The notes: generated by a model from the letters alone, not told the origin. 44,135 nt of DNA from Candidatus Omnitrophota bacterium (GCA_016213925.1 JACQZH010000029.1:1-44135); one strand, 5' to 3'. Positions 15,611 through 25,675 are shown, counted from the stretch's first letter. Numbers and translations are program-made.

Positions 15611-16459
15611 ATGAAAATTATAGTAAAAGAACATATTGCTCAAGATTTAACTAAGTTTATTATTGAGTCACCGCTTATTGCGGAAAAAGCACTGCCGGGA
15701 CAGTTTATTATCCTGATGGTTAGGAAAGAAGGAGAGCGGATCCCTTTGACAATTGTGGATACAGATAAGGATAAAAAAACCATCACCATTATTTTTCAGG
15801 AAGTAGGTTTTACCACGAAATTGCTGGGTAAATTAAAAACTGGAGACTCATTATATTCTCTTGTCGGCCCTTTAGGCCACCCAACACCAATTAAAGATTA
15901 TGGTAAAGTTATTGTTTTAGGAGGCGGGGTTGGTATTGCCGAGCTTTTGCCTGTGGCGCATGCTCTAAAAGAAGCCGGATGTGCCGTGTCATCGATTTTG
16001 GGAGGCCGTACTGCTCAATTAGTAATTCTGCAGGAACAAATAAAAAAATACTCTGATCAATTATTTATTACTACTGATGACGGATCCCTGGGAGAAAAGG
16101 GGTTTGTAACTGCTCCTTTGAAACGTTTGCTTGAGAAAAATACCGATTACGGGTTAGTATTTTGCGTAGGGCCTTTGCCAATGATGAAAGCAGCCGCAGA
16201 TGTTACCCGGCTTTTTAATATAAAAACTTTAGTTTGCCTTAATTCGATAATGATTGACGGAACAGGGATGTGCGGAGGATGCCGGGTTACAATTAACGGA
16301 AAAACTAAATTTACCTGTGTTGATGGGCCTGACTTTGACGGGCATGAGGTTGATTTTGACGAGCTTTTGTTTAGACAGAAACGGTTTATTTCACATGAAA
16401 AACATGCATTGTGTAAGCTGGATAATAAAATAAAGAACGAGATGATTAAAGAAAAATAA
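15611..16459 (+). CDS. nfnA: NfnA/SudB: FAD and [2Fe-2S] subunit of ferredoxin-NADP transhydrogenase
   Basis: 282 residues. The flavin-reductase-like domain carries the FAD motif RIPLTIVD (about residues 51-58), the NAD-binding part VIVLGGGVGIAELLPVAHAL follows, and four cysteines for a [2Fe-2S] cluster lie at about C209, C221, C224 and C236. This is the build of NfnA and of dihydroorotate dehydrogenase electron-transfer subunits; pairing with the NfnB-type gene 55 bases downstream decides for NfnA/SudB. The complex bifurcates electrons between NADH, ferredoxin and NADP. ATG 15611 gives the usual family start; the frame is open further upstream. Confidence 0.88.
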   Translation: MKIIVKEHIAQDLTKFIIESPLIAEKALPGQFIILMVRKEGERIPLTIVDTDKDKKTITIIFQEVGFTTKLLGKLKTGDSLYSLVGPLGHPTPIKDYGKVIVLGGGVGIAELLPVAHALKEAGCAVSSILGGRTAQLVILQEQIKKYSDQLFITTDDGSLGEKGFVTAPLKRLLEKNTDYGLVFCVGPLPMMKAAADVTRLFNIKTLVCLNSIMIDGTGMCGGCRVTINGKTKFTCVDGPDFDGHEVDFDELLFRQKRFISHEKHALCKLDNKIKNEMIKEK

Positions 16460-16513
16460 TCGATATATCCGCGAGTAATAGTTTCTCTAATTAATAATAA
16501 GACCGGAGAAAAA

Positions 16514-17911
16514 ATGGCAAAAGTAAATCCAAAACAAATACCAATGAAAGAACAGCTGCCCAAAGAGCGGATTAAGAATTTTCAAGAAGTGCCTTATGGG
16601 TATTTTCAGGAAGAAGCGGTTGATGAGGCGAAAAGATGTTTGCAGTGCAAAAAACCGCTTTGCGTGCAGGGATGTCCTGTAGGTATAGATATTCCTGCTT
16701 TTATTGACTTGATTGCAAGAAAAGATTTTCGCGGCTCGCTAAAAAAAATGAAAGAAAAAAATGCACTTCCAGCTATATGCGGCAGGGTCTGCCCTCAAGA
16801 AGAACAATGTCAAAAATTATGCGTATTGTCTAAAATGGGCGAGCCGATAAGTATTGGAAGATTAGAACGTTTTATTGCGGATTGGGAATCTAAACAAAAG
16901 GAAATAGAGATTCCGGCAGTAAAAGCTCCTACCGGGAAAAAAGTAGCTTGTGTCGGCGGCGGGCCGGCAGGGCTTACGGTTGCCGGGGAGCTGGCAAAGC
17001 TTGGGCATGAGGTGACTATATTTGAAGCATTACACCAGATGGGAGGAGTTCTTGTGTATGGCATACCTGAATTCAGGCTGCCGAATTCTATAGTAGAAAG
17101 AGAAGTGGAATATATTCATCGTCTCGGGGTGAAAATCACAACGTCTTTTGTGGTGGGCAAAGTAAGAACGATCGATGAACTGCTTAAAGAATTTGATGCT
17201 GTATTTATTGGAACCGGCGCAGGGCTTCCTTGGTTTATGGACTTGCCTGGAGAAAATTATAATGGAATATATTCAGCCAATGAATACCTTACGAGAATAA
17301 ATCTAATGAGCGCATATAAATTCCCCGAAACAGATACTCCAATTGTACGAGGAAAACAAGTTGCCGTAATCGGCGGCGGCAATGTCGCTATGGACTCTGT
17401 TAGAACCGCAGTACGTTTGGGCGCTGAAAAAGCAATGATAATATACAGAAGATCAAAAGCTGAAATGCCGGCAAGAGCGGAAGAAATTCATCATGCAGAG
17501 GAAGAAGGCGTTATTTTTGAGTTCCTGACCTTACCTATTGCTTATCATGCGGATATCCAAGGCTGGGTAAAAGAGATGGAATGCTTAAGGATGGAATTAG
17601 GAGAAGCTGATACTTCCGGAAGAAGACGTCCGGTTGCTATAAAAGGGTCTAATTTTAAGATCCCTGTGGATGTAGTTGTTGTGGCTATAGGCAACAGCCC
17701 GAATCCTTTAGTTCCTTCTACTACACCAGGCCTTGAGGTAGGCGGTAAAGGTAATATTGGTATTGATGAAAGTACGGGAAAAACCAGTAAAAAGGGTGTA
17801 TTCGCCGGAGGAGATATTGCTACAGGCGCAGCTACGGTAATTTCTGCGATGGGCGCAGGAAAAAAGGCAGCGCGGGCAATAGATGCGTATTTAAGAAATA
17901 ATCGATGGTAA
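16514..17911 (+). CDS. nfnB: NfnB/SudA (GltD-like): FAD and [4Fe-4S] subunit of the transhydrogenase
   Basis: 465 residues, the family's usual length. The N-terminal Fer4_20 domain has the cysteine sets CLQCKKPLCVQGCP and CGRVCPQEEQCQKLC. Then come the FAD site (GGGPAGLTVAGELAKLGHEV) and the NADPH site (GGGNVAMDSVRTAVRLGAE) and the terminal FAD motif GVFAGGDIATGAATVISAMG. Such proteins are often annotated as glutamate synthase small subunit; adjacency to NfnA points to the bifurcating NADPH:ferredoxin complex. It provides NADPH that the downstream glutamate synthase could use. GACCGGAG lies seven bases before ATG. Confidence 0.9.
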   Translation: MAKVNPKQIPMKEQLPKERIKNFQEVPYGYFQEEAVDEAKRCLQCKKPLCVQGCPVGIDIPAFIDLIARKDFRGSLKKMKEKNALPAICGRVCPQEEQCQKLCVLSKMGEPISIGRLERFIADWESKQKEIEIPAVKAPTGKKVACVGGGPAGLTVAGELAKLGHEVTIFEALHQMGGVLVYGIPEFRLPNSIVEREVEYIHRLGVKITTSFVVGKVRTIDELLKEFDAVFIGTGAGLPWFMDLPGENYNGIYSANEYLTRINLMSAYKFPETDTPIVRGKQVAVIGGGNVAMDSVRTAVRLGAEKAMIIYRRSKAEMPARAEEIHHAEEEGVIFEFLTLPIAYHADIQGWVKEMECLRMELGEADTSGRRRPVAIKGSNFKIPVDVVVVAIGNSPNPLVPSTTPGLEVGGKGNIGIDESTGKTSKKGVFAGGDIATGAATVISAMGAGKKAARAIDAYLRNNRW

Positions 17912-17971
17912 TAGGATAAATAGGATTATTACGACCTGCGAATATAAAAGATAAAGGTTAAAGGTGAAAAC

Positions 17972-19180
17972 ATGTCGAAAGAACTGATTGAAAAGGCAAA
18001 AGAGAAATTTGGGATTATTATTGAAGAGCAGCTTAAGCGGGTTGAGGAAATGAAAAAACCAGTGGAGACTCCGGATTATGCGGCGTTACCGGAGATTATT
18101 ATTGGTATTTGCTGGGGTGATGGAATTGGTAAAATAATATCAAAACACGCGCAGACAGTTTTAGAACATGTTTTAAAAGACGAAGTTGCTAAAGGAAAGA
18201 TTAAATTTAAAGATATTCAAGGATTAACTATTGAGAATAGAGCAAAACATAAAAAGGCAATCCCTGACGATGTATTAGCAGAGATAAAATCCTGTCACGT
18301 GATTCTTAAAGGCCCGACAACCACTCCTCAGGCCGGAGATAAGTGGCCTAATATCGAGAGCGCGAATGTTGCTATACGCCGGTATCTTGATTTGTTTGCT
18401 AATGTTCGCCCTGTACGGATCCCTAAAGAGGGGATTGATTGGTGTTTCTTTCGTGAAAATACCGAAGGAGCTTATGTCTTAGGTTCAAGAGGATTCGATG
18501 TTTCAGATGACTTGAGCGTTGATTTTACGGTAACTACCGAACAAGGTTCGGAACGTATTATTCGCATGGCTTTTGAATATGCGAAAAATAATAACATTGA
18601 TAAAGTAACAGTAGTGACCAAATCCAATGTGGTAAAAACTACAGACGGCAGATTTTCTAAAGCAGCGGTTAGGATTGCCAAGGAATACCCTAAAATAAAA
18701 CTAGATGAGTGGTATATTGATATTATGACTGCGAAGCTGATTGATCCTGCCCGGCGTAAAGAATTTAAAGTCATGGTTTTACCGAATCTTTATGGAGATA
18801 TCCTTACTGATGAGGCAGCGCAGATGCAGGGCGGAGTAGGAACAGCCGGCAGTGCCAATATCGGAAAAAAATGGTCGATGTTTGAAGCAATACATGGAAG
18901 CGCCCCGCGTATGATTGAAGAAGGCCGTGATAAGTTTGCTGACCCTTGTTCGATGATCAGAGCGAGCGCGATGCTGTTAAGGCATATCGGTTTTAAAGAA
19001 CGTGCGGAAAAAATAGAAATGGCATTGGATATCTGCGGCCAGTTTGAAAAGAAAATGTTAATCACAGGAAGAGATACCGGTGTTAGCGGGGAAGAATACA
19101 CAACGTATTTGTTATCATGGGTGGATAATCCTAAGCTGAAAATTCAATGGGAAAAGTCGGTTAACGAGCCGTGTTATTAG
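17972..19180 (+). CDS. icd: Isocitrate dehydrogenase (NADP-type family)
   Basis: 402 residues of the isocitrate/isopropylmalate dehydrogenase superfamily. Marks are the N-terminal GICWGDGIGK, ESANVAIRRYLDLFANVRPV (substrate Arg residues), FFRENTEGAY, the metal-binding NLYGDILTDEAAQMQGG and EAIHGSAP near the cofactor site. Full length. It oxidises isocitrate to 2-oxoglutarate, the carbon skeleton used by the glutamate synthase encoded next. Cofactor choice cannot be settled by eye. The RBS is AAAGGTGA before ATG. Confidence 0.88.
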   Translation: MSKELIEKAKEKFGIIIEEQLKRVEEMKKPVETPDYAALPEIIIGICWGDGIGKIISKHAQTVLEHVLKDEVAKGKIKFKDIQGLTIENRAKHKKAIPDDVLAEIKSCHVILKGPTTTPQAGDKWPNIESANVAIRRYLDLFANVRPVRIPKEGIDWCFFRENTEGAYVLGSRGFDVSDDLSVDFTVTTEQGSERIIRMAFEYAKNNNIDKVTVVTKSNVVKTTDGRFSKAAVRIAKEYPKIKLDEWYIDIMTAKLIDPARRKEFKVMVLPNLYGDILTDEAAQMQGGVGTAGSANIGKKWSMFEAIHGSAPRMIEEGRDKFADPCSMIRASAMLLRHIGFKERAEKIEMALDICGQFEKKMLITGRDTGVSGEEYTTYLLSWVDNPKLKIQWEKSVNEPCY

Positions 19181-19197
19181 AGAAATTTTTTTTTTGC

Positions 19198-19226
19198 TTG
19201 ACAAAATAAGCGGGTTTTGCTATTTT
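19198..19226 (+). promoter_or_regulatory. Promoter of the glutamate synthase leader
   Basis: Consensus TTGACA (19198-19203), a 17-base spacer and TATTTT (19221-19226). Transcription would start near 19233, producing a leader that meets a terminator at 19271-19309 before the gene. Confidence 0.65.
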
Positions 19227-19263
19227 TGATTAAAGCAAAGTTTAATTAGTATAGACTAAGTAA

Positions 19264-19309
19264 AGAACAAAGGCGTTCTCTTTTAGGTTGGGGAACGCCT
19301 ATTTTTTTT
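19264..19309 (+). promoter_or_regulatory. ANTAR-type attenuator: hexaloop hairpin overlapping a terminator
   Basis: Hairpin AGAAC-[AAAGGC]-GTTCT (19264-19279) has a six-base loop with A in position 1 and G in position 4, the features of ANTAR-protein target loops. Its loop and 3' arm are also the 5' arm of the terminator at 19271-19309, so the two folds exclude each other. A possible first hairpin, TTAG-[TATAGA]-CTAA (19246-19259), lacks the A1/G4 pattern. The same hexaloop and overlap recur before carA. Confidence 0.65.
19271..19309 (+). terminator. Intrinsic terminator in the glutamate synthase leader
   Basis: A ten-pair stem AGGCGTTCTC/GGGAACGCCT (19271-19280 with 19291-19300) is followed by A and eight T. 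It lies 145 bases before the start codon and downstream of the promoter, so it acts as an attenuator. Bases 19310-19440 hold no gene. Confidence 0.85.
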
Positions 19310-19454
19310 GCCTTGATAGCGTAAAAATAAGGCAAAATATGCGTAAAAATACAGTGCTCCTTTGCGGTTTTGCCGGGGCAAAACAAAGCGTTAGGAGTTA
19401 ATTTGCCGTATTACTTAGCTGTTAAGTAATTGGCTTTTTGAGGAGGTGGATTGT

Positions 19455-20908
19455 ATGATTCAGTGGCCAAAGTCAAATGATGCACTGGGTACAGTTAATC
19501 GCGGTAATCCTTGCGAATCTACTTTGTGTACGTTGTGCCGTGCTGATTGCGCCGGAAAGTGTGAAACATGGCTTTCCAGCTTAAGAGGCAGAAAAATGTT
19601 ATATCCGAGAGATTTCGGATCAGTTACTGCCGGAAGCGCAAATACAACGGCTATTGGCGTAAACTACAATAGTTTACGTATTGACGGATATGTATACGGG
19701 GCAAATGCGTTGCCAAAAGGGCTTTCAAATTCTGAAGATGAATGCGTATTCCCGAATGTAAGCTTAGAAGGCGAATTCGGAACTAAGATTAAAACAAAAT
19801 TTAAAGTACCGATAATGACCGGAGCTTTAGGCTCAACATTTATTGCGGCAAAATACTGGGAATCTTTTGCTATCGGCGCTGCGCTAGTGGGATATCCTAT
19901 TGTAGTTGGTGAAAATGTTGTTGGTGTTGATAGAAGTTCGGAGATTAAAAACGGCAAAATAAGCAAAGCTCCTGAATTGGACAGAAGAATAGAAACATTT
20001 TTACGTTATTACGACGGATACGGCGCGATTATCGTGCAGATGAACGTTGAAGATACGCGCAATGGCGTTGCCGAATACATCATTGAAAAATACGGGGATA
20101 AGGTGATTCTTGAGCTTAAATGGGGACAGGGAGCTAAGGTTATAGGCGGAGAAATACAGGTTACCAGCCTTGATTACGCGATCTTCTTGAAGAAGAGAGG
20201 ATATGTTGTTGACCCAGACCCTGAGAATCCGCAGGTGCAGGAAGCTTTTAAACATGGCGCTGTTAAGTCAATAGCACGCCACAGCCGTCTTGGATATACC
20301 AGTCTTTCCTCACGCGATAAAGTAAAAACAAATTTTATGAACGCGGTGAAATACTTAAGAAAAATCGGCTATAAGAGACGAAGATCCTTGCCGATAGCGG
20401 CAAGCCGGTTGTAGATATGGCGTTTGCCGGCGGCTTAGCTAAAGAAGACCAGATATTCAAAGCGCTTGCTCTAGGCGCGCCTTTTACAAAGCTTGTGTGC
20501 ATGGGCAGGGCGTTGATGATACCGGCTTATTTAGGTTCTAACGTAGAAGGGGTAGTTAATCCGTCAGTAAAGGAAAAATTAAATGGAAATTGGGATAAAC
20601 TTCCTGCTTCTGTTACTGCTTTCGGAACTACGCCGGAAGAACTTTTTTCCGGCTACTATGATGTGCAGAAAAAAGTAGGTAAAAACGAAATGAAAAATAT
20701 TCCTTTAGGCGCGGTTGCCGCGTATACTTTGGCAGATAAATTAGCAGCCGGATTGCAGCAGCTTATGGCTGGGACAAGACATTTCTCTCTCAAGGGAATT
20801 TCCCGCGATGATATTTATGCAGCGAACAGAGAGACGGCAAAGGAGACAGGTATTACTTTTATCTCAGATAAAAGCGACTCGTTAGCAAAGAAAATTATGA
20901 AATCATAA
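19455..20908 (+). CDS. FMN-binding glutamate synthase domain protein (archaeal type), interrupted by a frameshift
   Basis: ATG 19455 has a perfect AGGAGG eight bases upstream. The Cys-rich start (ESTLCTLCRADCAGKCETWL) and the FMN barrel (IMTGALGSTFIAAKYWESFA, GENVVGVDRSSEI, ILELKWGQGAKVIGGEI) identify the stand-alone GltB synthase-domain family. One base is missing at about 20376-20378: the first frame stops at 20414, while ILADSGKPVVDMAFAGGLAK, the FMN phosphate site, continues in the next frame to 20908 (VKEKLNGNWDKLP and a C-terminal helical part). It lacks the amidotransferase domain. The role is glutamate formation with NfnB/NADPH nearby. The join restores a normal protein, so an assembly error is likely but unproven. 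Confidence 0.85.
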
Positions 20909-20934
20909 CTTTCTTTATTTTCCTGGTTAGGGTT

Positions 20935-20978
20935 AAAAGCGCCTCTGCATATTTTAAAGCAGGGGCGCTTTTGTTTTT
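20935..20978 (+). terminator. Terminator after the glutamate synthase gene
   Basis: A 14-pair stem AAAAGCGCCTCTGC/GCAGGGGCGCTTTT (one G-T pair), ten-base loop and a T-rich tail (TTGTTTTT). Confidence 0.9.
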
Positions 20979-21001
20979 AACGGAGAAGTGTATACTTTTC
21001 C

Positions 21002-21030
21002 TTGACAATATTTTAGCAGTATGTTAAGTT
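21002..21030 (+). promoter_or_regulatory. Promoter of the carA leader
   Basis: TTGACA (21002-21007), a 17-base spacer and a weak TAAGTT (21025-21030). It sits just before the second hexaloop attenuator, mirroring the glutamate synthase leader. Confidence 0.5.
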
Positions 21031-21042
21031 AAAAAAGATGCT

Positions 21043-21085
21043 GGAACAAAGGCGTTCCCCGTTAAACAGGGAGAATGCCTTTTTT
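21043..21085 (+). promoter_or_regulatory. ANTAR-type attenuator before carAB
   Basis: Hairpin GGAAC-[AAAGGC]-GTTCC (21043-21058) carries the same hexaloop as the leader at 19264, but its basal pair is G-C instead of A-T, a compensatory change that supports the fold. The terminator stem AGGCGTTCCCC/AGGGAGAATGCCT (21050-21060 with 21068-21080, one bulged A, one G-T) followed by six T overlaps it. No first hairpin is evident. carA starts 199 bases further on. The gap is AT-rich and contains a possible second promoter (TTGATT and TATAAA near 21165-21195). Confidence 0.65.
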
Positions 21086-21283
21086 ATATTCAGGTAAATA
21101 ATTTTTGATGTAACTTTTTAATATATTTATAGTTATGATGAAAGATTAAAAAAGGCTTTTTAATTGATTTAATTTGTAATATAATTATATAAAGTATATT
21201 TCCTGCATAAATTCTGGTTTCCTCATGAGGTCATAAAAAAACGAGATTTTTAGCGTATATTATTGCATGAAAAATGTTTTACA

Positions 21284-22384
21284 ATGACGAATACTAAAAG
21301 AAAAAAAGCAATAGTTGTTTTGGAAGACGGAATTAGTTTTACTGGTTTTTCATTTGGCGCAACTGGTACGGCATCCGGAGAAGTTGTCTTTAATACCAGC
21401 CTTTCGGGTTATCAGGAAATACTTACCGATCCTTCTTACAAGGGGCAGATTGTTACAATGACGTACCCGCTTATCGGTAATTACGGGGTTAATAAAGAAG
21501 ATGTTGAGTCAAGACGGCCTTTTGTCGAGGGTTTTATTGTAAAAGAATGTTCACGCATTGCCAGTAACTGGCGTTCTTGCGATACGCTGGATAATTATTT
21601 GAAAGAAAATAATATTATCGGTATAGAAGGCGTTGATACCCGAGCGATTACCCGCCATACAAGGCTTCAGGGAGCAATGAAAGCAGTGATTTCTTCAGAG
21701 GATTTGGATGTTGAAAATTTGCTTAAAAAAGTCAGGGCATCTAAAGGCTTAGTCGGTAAAGATCTGGTTAATGAAGTCAGCTGTAAAGAGATTTATCAAT
21801 GGAACAATGAAGGCGAGTATCATGTTGTTGTGATAGATTGCGGAGTAAAGCTGAATATTTTAAGGTCGCTTGCGCTGAATAACTGCCGGGTTAGCGTTGT
21901 CCCTGCGAATACTTCTTCAGTAGAAATTTTAAAATTAAATCCGGACGGTATAATGCTTTCCAACGGCCCGGGAGATCCTGAACCGCTGACATATGTCGTA
22001 AAAACAATACGGGAATTATTGGGAAAAATTCCGGTTTTCGGCATTTGCCTTGGACAGCAACTGCTTGGCTTAGCTTTAGGAGGAAGAACCTATAAACTGA
22101 AATTCGGGCATCACGGAGCAAACCAGCCGGTTAAGGATTTAAAAACCGGAAAAATCGATATTACCGCCCAGAATCACGGATTTTGTGTTGATATAGAATC
22201 GCTTAATAAAGATGAGGTTGAGATTACGCATATTAATCTTAATGATAATACGTTAGAAGGATTGCGGCATAGAAAACTGCCGGTTTTTTCCGTGCAATAT
22301 CATCCGGAAAGCTGCCCCGGCCCGCATGACGCGCAGTACCTGTTTAAAAATTTTATTGAAATGATAGAGGAAAATAAACACTAA
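21284..22384 (+). CDS. carA: Carbamoyl-phosphate synthase small (glutaminase) subunit
   Basis: 366 residues. The N-terminal CarA domain (KAIVVLEDGISFTGFSFGAT, FNTSLSGYQEILTDPSYKGQ, GIEGVDTRAITRHTR) is followed by a class I glutamine amidotransferase with nucleophile Cys255 in FGICLGQQLLGLALGG and the His-Glu pair in VQYHPESCPG. It releases ammonia from glutamine for CarB. ATG 21284 gives a normal family N-terminus; an in-frame TTG at 21263 is less likely. No strong RBS is seen. carB follows after 56 bases, so both form one operon controlled by the upstream attenuator. Confidence 0.95.
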   Translation: MTNTKRKKAIVVLEDGISFTGFSFGATGTASGEVVFNTSLSGYQEILTDPSYKGQIVTMTYPLIGNYGVNKEDVESRRPFVEGFIVKECSRIASNWRSCDTLDNYLKENNIIGIEGVDTRAITRHTRLQGAMKAVISSEDLDVENLLKKVRASKGLVGKDLVNEVSCKEIYQWNNEGEYHVVVIDCGVKLNILRSLALNNCRVSVVPANTSSVEILKLNPDGIMLSNGPGDPEPLTYVVKTIRELLGKIPVFGICLGQQLLGLALGGRTYKLKFGHHGANQPVKDLKTGKIDITAQNHGFCVDIESLNKDEVEITHINLNDNTLEGLRHRKLPVFSVQYHPESCPGPHDAQYLFKNFIEMIEENKH

Positions 22385-22440
22385 ATAAATATAAACCCAA
22401 ATCTTGGGATAAATGCGCAAATAATAAAGGAAAATGAAAC

Positions 22441-25400
22441 GTGCCAAAAAGGGTTGACATAAAAAAAATACTGATTATCGGCTCAGGCCCGATTATTATC
22501 GGACAGGCTTGTGAATTCGATTATTCCGGAACCCAGGCCTGTAAAGCGCTGAAAGAAGAAGGGTATGAAGTTGTGCTGATTAATTCCAATCCGGCAACGA
22601 TTATGACCGACCCGGAAATAGCGGACGCGACATATATTGAGCCGATTACTCCCGAGGTATTGGAGAAGATTATTGAAAGAGAACGCCCGGACGCGGTATT
22701 GCCGACTTTAGGCGGGCAGACCGGGCTTAATACTGCGGTTAAGGCTTCGGAAATGGGAATCTTTGATAAATATAATGTTAAGATGATCGGAGCAAATACC
22801 CAGGCGATTCATAAAGCTGAAGATAGAAAACTTTTTAAAGAAGCGATGAAAAAAATCGGGCTGGATGTTCCGCGCAGCGCTCTAGCTTATAACATGGAAG
22901 AAGCGCGTAAGGCTTGCAAGAAAATCGGGCTGCCTGTGATTATCAGGCCGAGCTTTACTTTAGGAGGCACAGGCGGAGGCATTGTAAATACGGAAGATGA
23001 GTTTGAAAAGATAGCGGAACTAGGGCTAAAAAGCAGTATGATTAGCGAGATTCTGGTTGAAGAATCCGTGCTCGGCTGGAAAGAATACGAGCTCGAAGTA
23101 ATGCGTGATATAAAGGATAATGTGGTTATTGTCTGCTCCATAGAAAATTTTGACCCAATGGGTATTCATACAGGCGATTCGATTACCGTGGCTCCGGCGC
23201 AGACCTTGACTGACGTGGAATATCAAAAGATGAGGGATGCTTCTATTTCGATTATCCGTGAAATTGGAGTGGAGACCGGCGGTTCTAATATCCAGTTCGC
23301 GGTTAATCCCGAGAACGGCCGGATGGTTGTTATTGAAATGAACCCGCGTGTATCCAGGAGTTCGGCATTAGCAAGTAAAGCCACCGGATTTCCAATCGCT
23401 AAATTTGCCGCTAAGCTTGCCGTGGGGTATACGCTGGATGAAATCCGCAACGACATTACTAAAGAGACTCCGGCTTCTTTTGAACCGACAATAGATTACT
23501 GTGTGGTGAAAATTCCGCGTTTTACTTTTGAAAAATTTCCCGAAGCGCAGGATATCCTGGGGATTTCCATGAAATCCGTCGGCGAAACAATGGCCATCGG
23601 CCGTACATTTAAAGAAGCTTTGCAAAAAGGCCTGCGCGGATTGGAAATCGGGCATAACGGCCTGGATAATAAAAAAAAGTATACCGAGATTGATGATGAA
23701 AAACTAAATCAGAGGCTCAAAGAGCCTAATGCTTCAAGGATATTTTATATAAAATACGCTTTGCAAAGGGGAATGAGCGTAGAAGAAATATGCCGGATGA
23801 CTAAAATCGATCCTTGGTTTATATTTAATATTAATGAGATTGTACTGCTGGAAAAAGAAATCATTCTTTCAAGCAGGAAAACCCGTGGAATGGGGTTTGA
23901 CAGCGGCCTTTTACTGCAGGCTAAACAATTTGGCTTCAGTGACAAGCAAATAGCCCAGCTTATAGAAACTGATGAATTGGCTGTGAGGAATTTCAGGCAA
24001 AAAAAAGGGGTGGAGCCGACCTATAAACTGGTTGATACCTGCGCGGCGGAATTCGAAGCTTATACGCCGTATTACTATTCAACATATGAGTCGGAGGATG
24101 AGACCAGAAGTTCGGATAAGAAAAAAATAATGATCTTGGGCGGCGGGCCGAACCGCATCGGCCAGGGGATTGAGTTTGATTATTGCTGCTGCCATGCCGC
24201 TTTTGCCTTAAAAGAACTCGGGTTTGAAACGATAATGGTCAATTCTAATCCTGAAACGGTTTCAACAGATTACGATACTTCGGATAAATTATACTTTGAG
24301 CCGCTTACTTTTGAAGACGTTATGAATATCGTGGACAAAGAAAAACCGGACGGGATTATTGTTCAGTTTGGCGGGCAAACGCCGCTTAATCTTGCGAAAA
24401 ATCTTGCCGATGCCGGAGCTCCGATAATCGGCACTTCCGTGGAAGCTATTGACCGCGCGGAAGACAGGGATAAATTTTCAAAAATTATTACAAAGCTTAA
24501 GATCAGCCAGCCTCCGAATGGTTCTGCTGTTTCGTGGGAGCAGGCGGTTAGTATTACCAAGGAGATTGGATATCCTGTGCTGGTCAGGCCTTCATATGTT
24601 TTGGGAGGCAGAGCAATGAGGATTGTCTATAATGAGGCGGATTTAAAGATCTTTATGAAAGAAGCTGTGGAGGCTTCGGAACAACGGCCTATTTTAATAG
24701 ATAAATTTTTGGAAGATGCAGTGGAAGTTGATGTTGATGCTGTTTCTGACGGAAATACTACGGTTATCGGCGGAATTATGGAACATATCGAAGAAGCCGG
24801 AGTGCATTCCGGAGATTCCGCCTGTGTTCTTCCTCCGCATACTTTGAGCGATGATATTATTGAGACAATACGCAAGCATACTTTTGCTTTATCAAAAGAA
24901 TTAGGAGTAATGGGATTGATTAACATCCAGTTTGCGGTGAAAAATGACGAAGTTTATATTTTGGAAGTTAATCCCCGCGCGTCACGCACTGTGCCTTTTG
25001 TCAGCAAGGCTACGGGAGTTCCTTTGGCTAAAATCGCCGCCAAAGTTATGGTTGGAAAAAAGTTAACAGAGCTTGGGGTAATAGATGAGAAAAAGATCGA
25101 GCATGTTTGCGTAAAAGAATCCGTGCTTCCGTTTTCCCGTTTTTCCGGCGTGGATATTATTCTTGGCCCTGAGATGAAATCAACAGGGGAGGTCATGGGC
25201 ATTGACACGTCATTCGGAATGGCTTTTTACAAATCACAGCTGGCTGCCGGGTCTTTGCTTCCGGAAAAAGGACAGGTGTTTATAAGCGTGAAAAATAGCG
25301 ATAAAAGGAACATAGTTTTTATCGCTAAAAAAATTTCCGATATGGGGCTGGAGATCATTGCCACAAAAGGGACGGCAAAGGTTTTAAAGTCGAATAACAT

Positions 25401-25665
25401 AAAGGTAAAAGTAGTCGGTAAAATCGGAGAGGGAGATAACGATATCCTTAAACTCATAGGAAAAGGGGAAATAAAGCTGGTTATCAATACTCCAAACGGA
25501 GCGCGCGGCCAGTCCGACATGAAACCGATGCGCAGCGCCGCTGTCATGCGTGGTATTACTTGTATTACAACGATACAAGGCGCCCAGGCTGCGGTTAATG
25601 GGATGGAAGCGCGTTATAAGGGTGATTTTTCCGTAAAATCGATTCAGGAATTTTTAAGCGTTTAA
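22441..25665 (+). CDS. carB: Carbamoyl-phosphate synthase large subunit
   Basis: 1074 residues, full length. Two homologous ATP-grasp halves are visible: [20 protein letters not shown] and later [20 protein letters not shown]; each has the glycine loop ([20 protein letters not shown]) and metal-binding ENPR-like strands ([24 protein letters not shown]). The C-terminal MGS-like regulatory domain (about 940-1074) ends [10 protein letters not shown]. It makes carbamoyl phosphate from bicarbonate, ammonia and two ATP, for pyrimidines and arginine. GTG start with AAAGGAAAAT upstream; a terminator at 25676 closes the operon. Confidence 0.97.
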   Translation: MPKRVDIKKILIIGSGPIIIGQACEFDYSGTQACKALKEEGYEVVLINSNPATIMTDPEIADATYIEPITPEVLEKIIERERPDAVLPTLGGQTGLNTAVKASEMGIFDKYNVKMIGANTQAIHKAEDRKLFKEAMKKIGLDVPRSALAYNMEEARKACKKIGLPVIIRPSFTLGGTGGGIVNTEDEFEKIAELGLKSSMISEILVEESVLGWKEYELEVMRDIKDNVVIVCSIENFDPMGIHTGDSITVAPAQTLTDVEYQKMRDASISIIREIGVETGGSNIQFAVNPENGRMVVIEMNPRVSRSSALASKATGFPIAKFAAKLAVGYTLDEIRNDITKETPASFEPTIDYCVVKIPRFTFEKFPEAQDILGISMKSVGETMAIGRTFKEALQKGLRGLEIGHNGLDNKKKYTEIDDEKLNQRLKEPNASRIFYIKYALQRGMSVEEICRMTKIDPWFIFNINEIVLLEKEIILSSRKTRGMGFDSGLLLQAKQFGFSDKQIAQLIETDELAVRNFRQKKGVEPTYKLVDTCAAEFEAYTPYYYSTYESEDETRSSDKKKIMILGGGPNRIGQGIEFDYCCCHAAFALKELGFETIMVNSNPETVSTDYDTSDKLYFEPLTFEDVMNIVDKEKPDGIIVQFGGQTPLNLAKNLADAGAPIIGTSVEAIDRAEDRDKFSKIITKLKISQPPNGSAVSWEQAVSITKEIGYPVLVRPSYVLGGRAMRIVYNEADLKIFMKEAVEASEQRPILIDKFLEDAVEVDVDAVSDGNTTVIGGIMEHIEEAGVHSGDSACVLPPHTLSDDIIETIRKHTFALSKELGVMGLINIQFAVKNDEVYILEVNPRASRTVPFVSKATGVPLAKIAAKVMVGKKLTELGVIDEKKIEHVCVKESVLPFSRFSGVDIILGPEMKSTGEVMGIDTSFGMAFYKSQLAAGSLLPEKGQVFISVKNSDKRNIVFIAKKISDMGLEIIATKGTAKVLKSNNIKVKVVGKIGEGDNDILKLIGKGEIKLVINTPNGARGQSDMKPMRSAAVMRGITCITTIQGAQAAVNGMEARYKGDFSVKSIQEFLSV

Positions 25666-25675
25666 TGAAGCTCAT

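Noticed and set aside
19246-19259. TTAG-[TATAGA]-CTAA as the first ANTAR hairpin
   Set aside because: The loop lacks A in position 1 and G in position 4 and the stem is only four pairs, so I do not claim it as P1.
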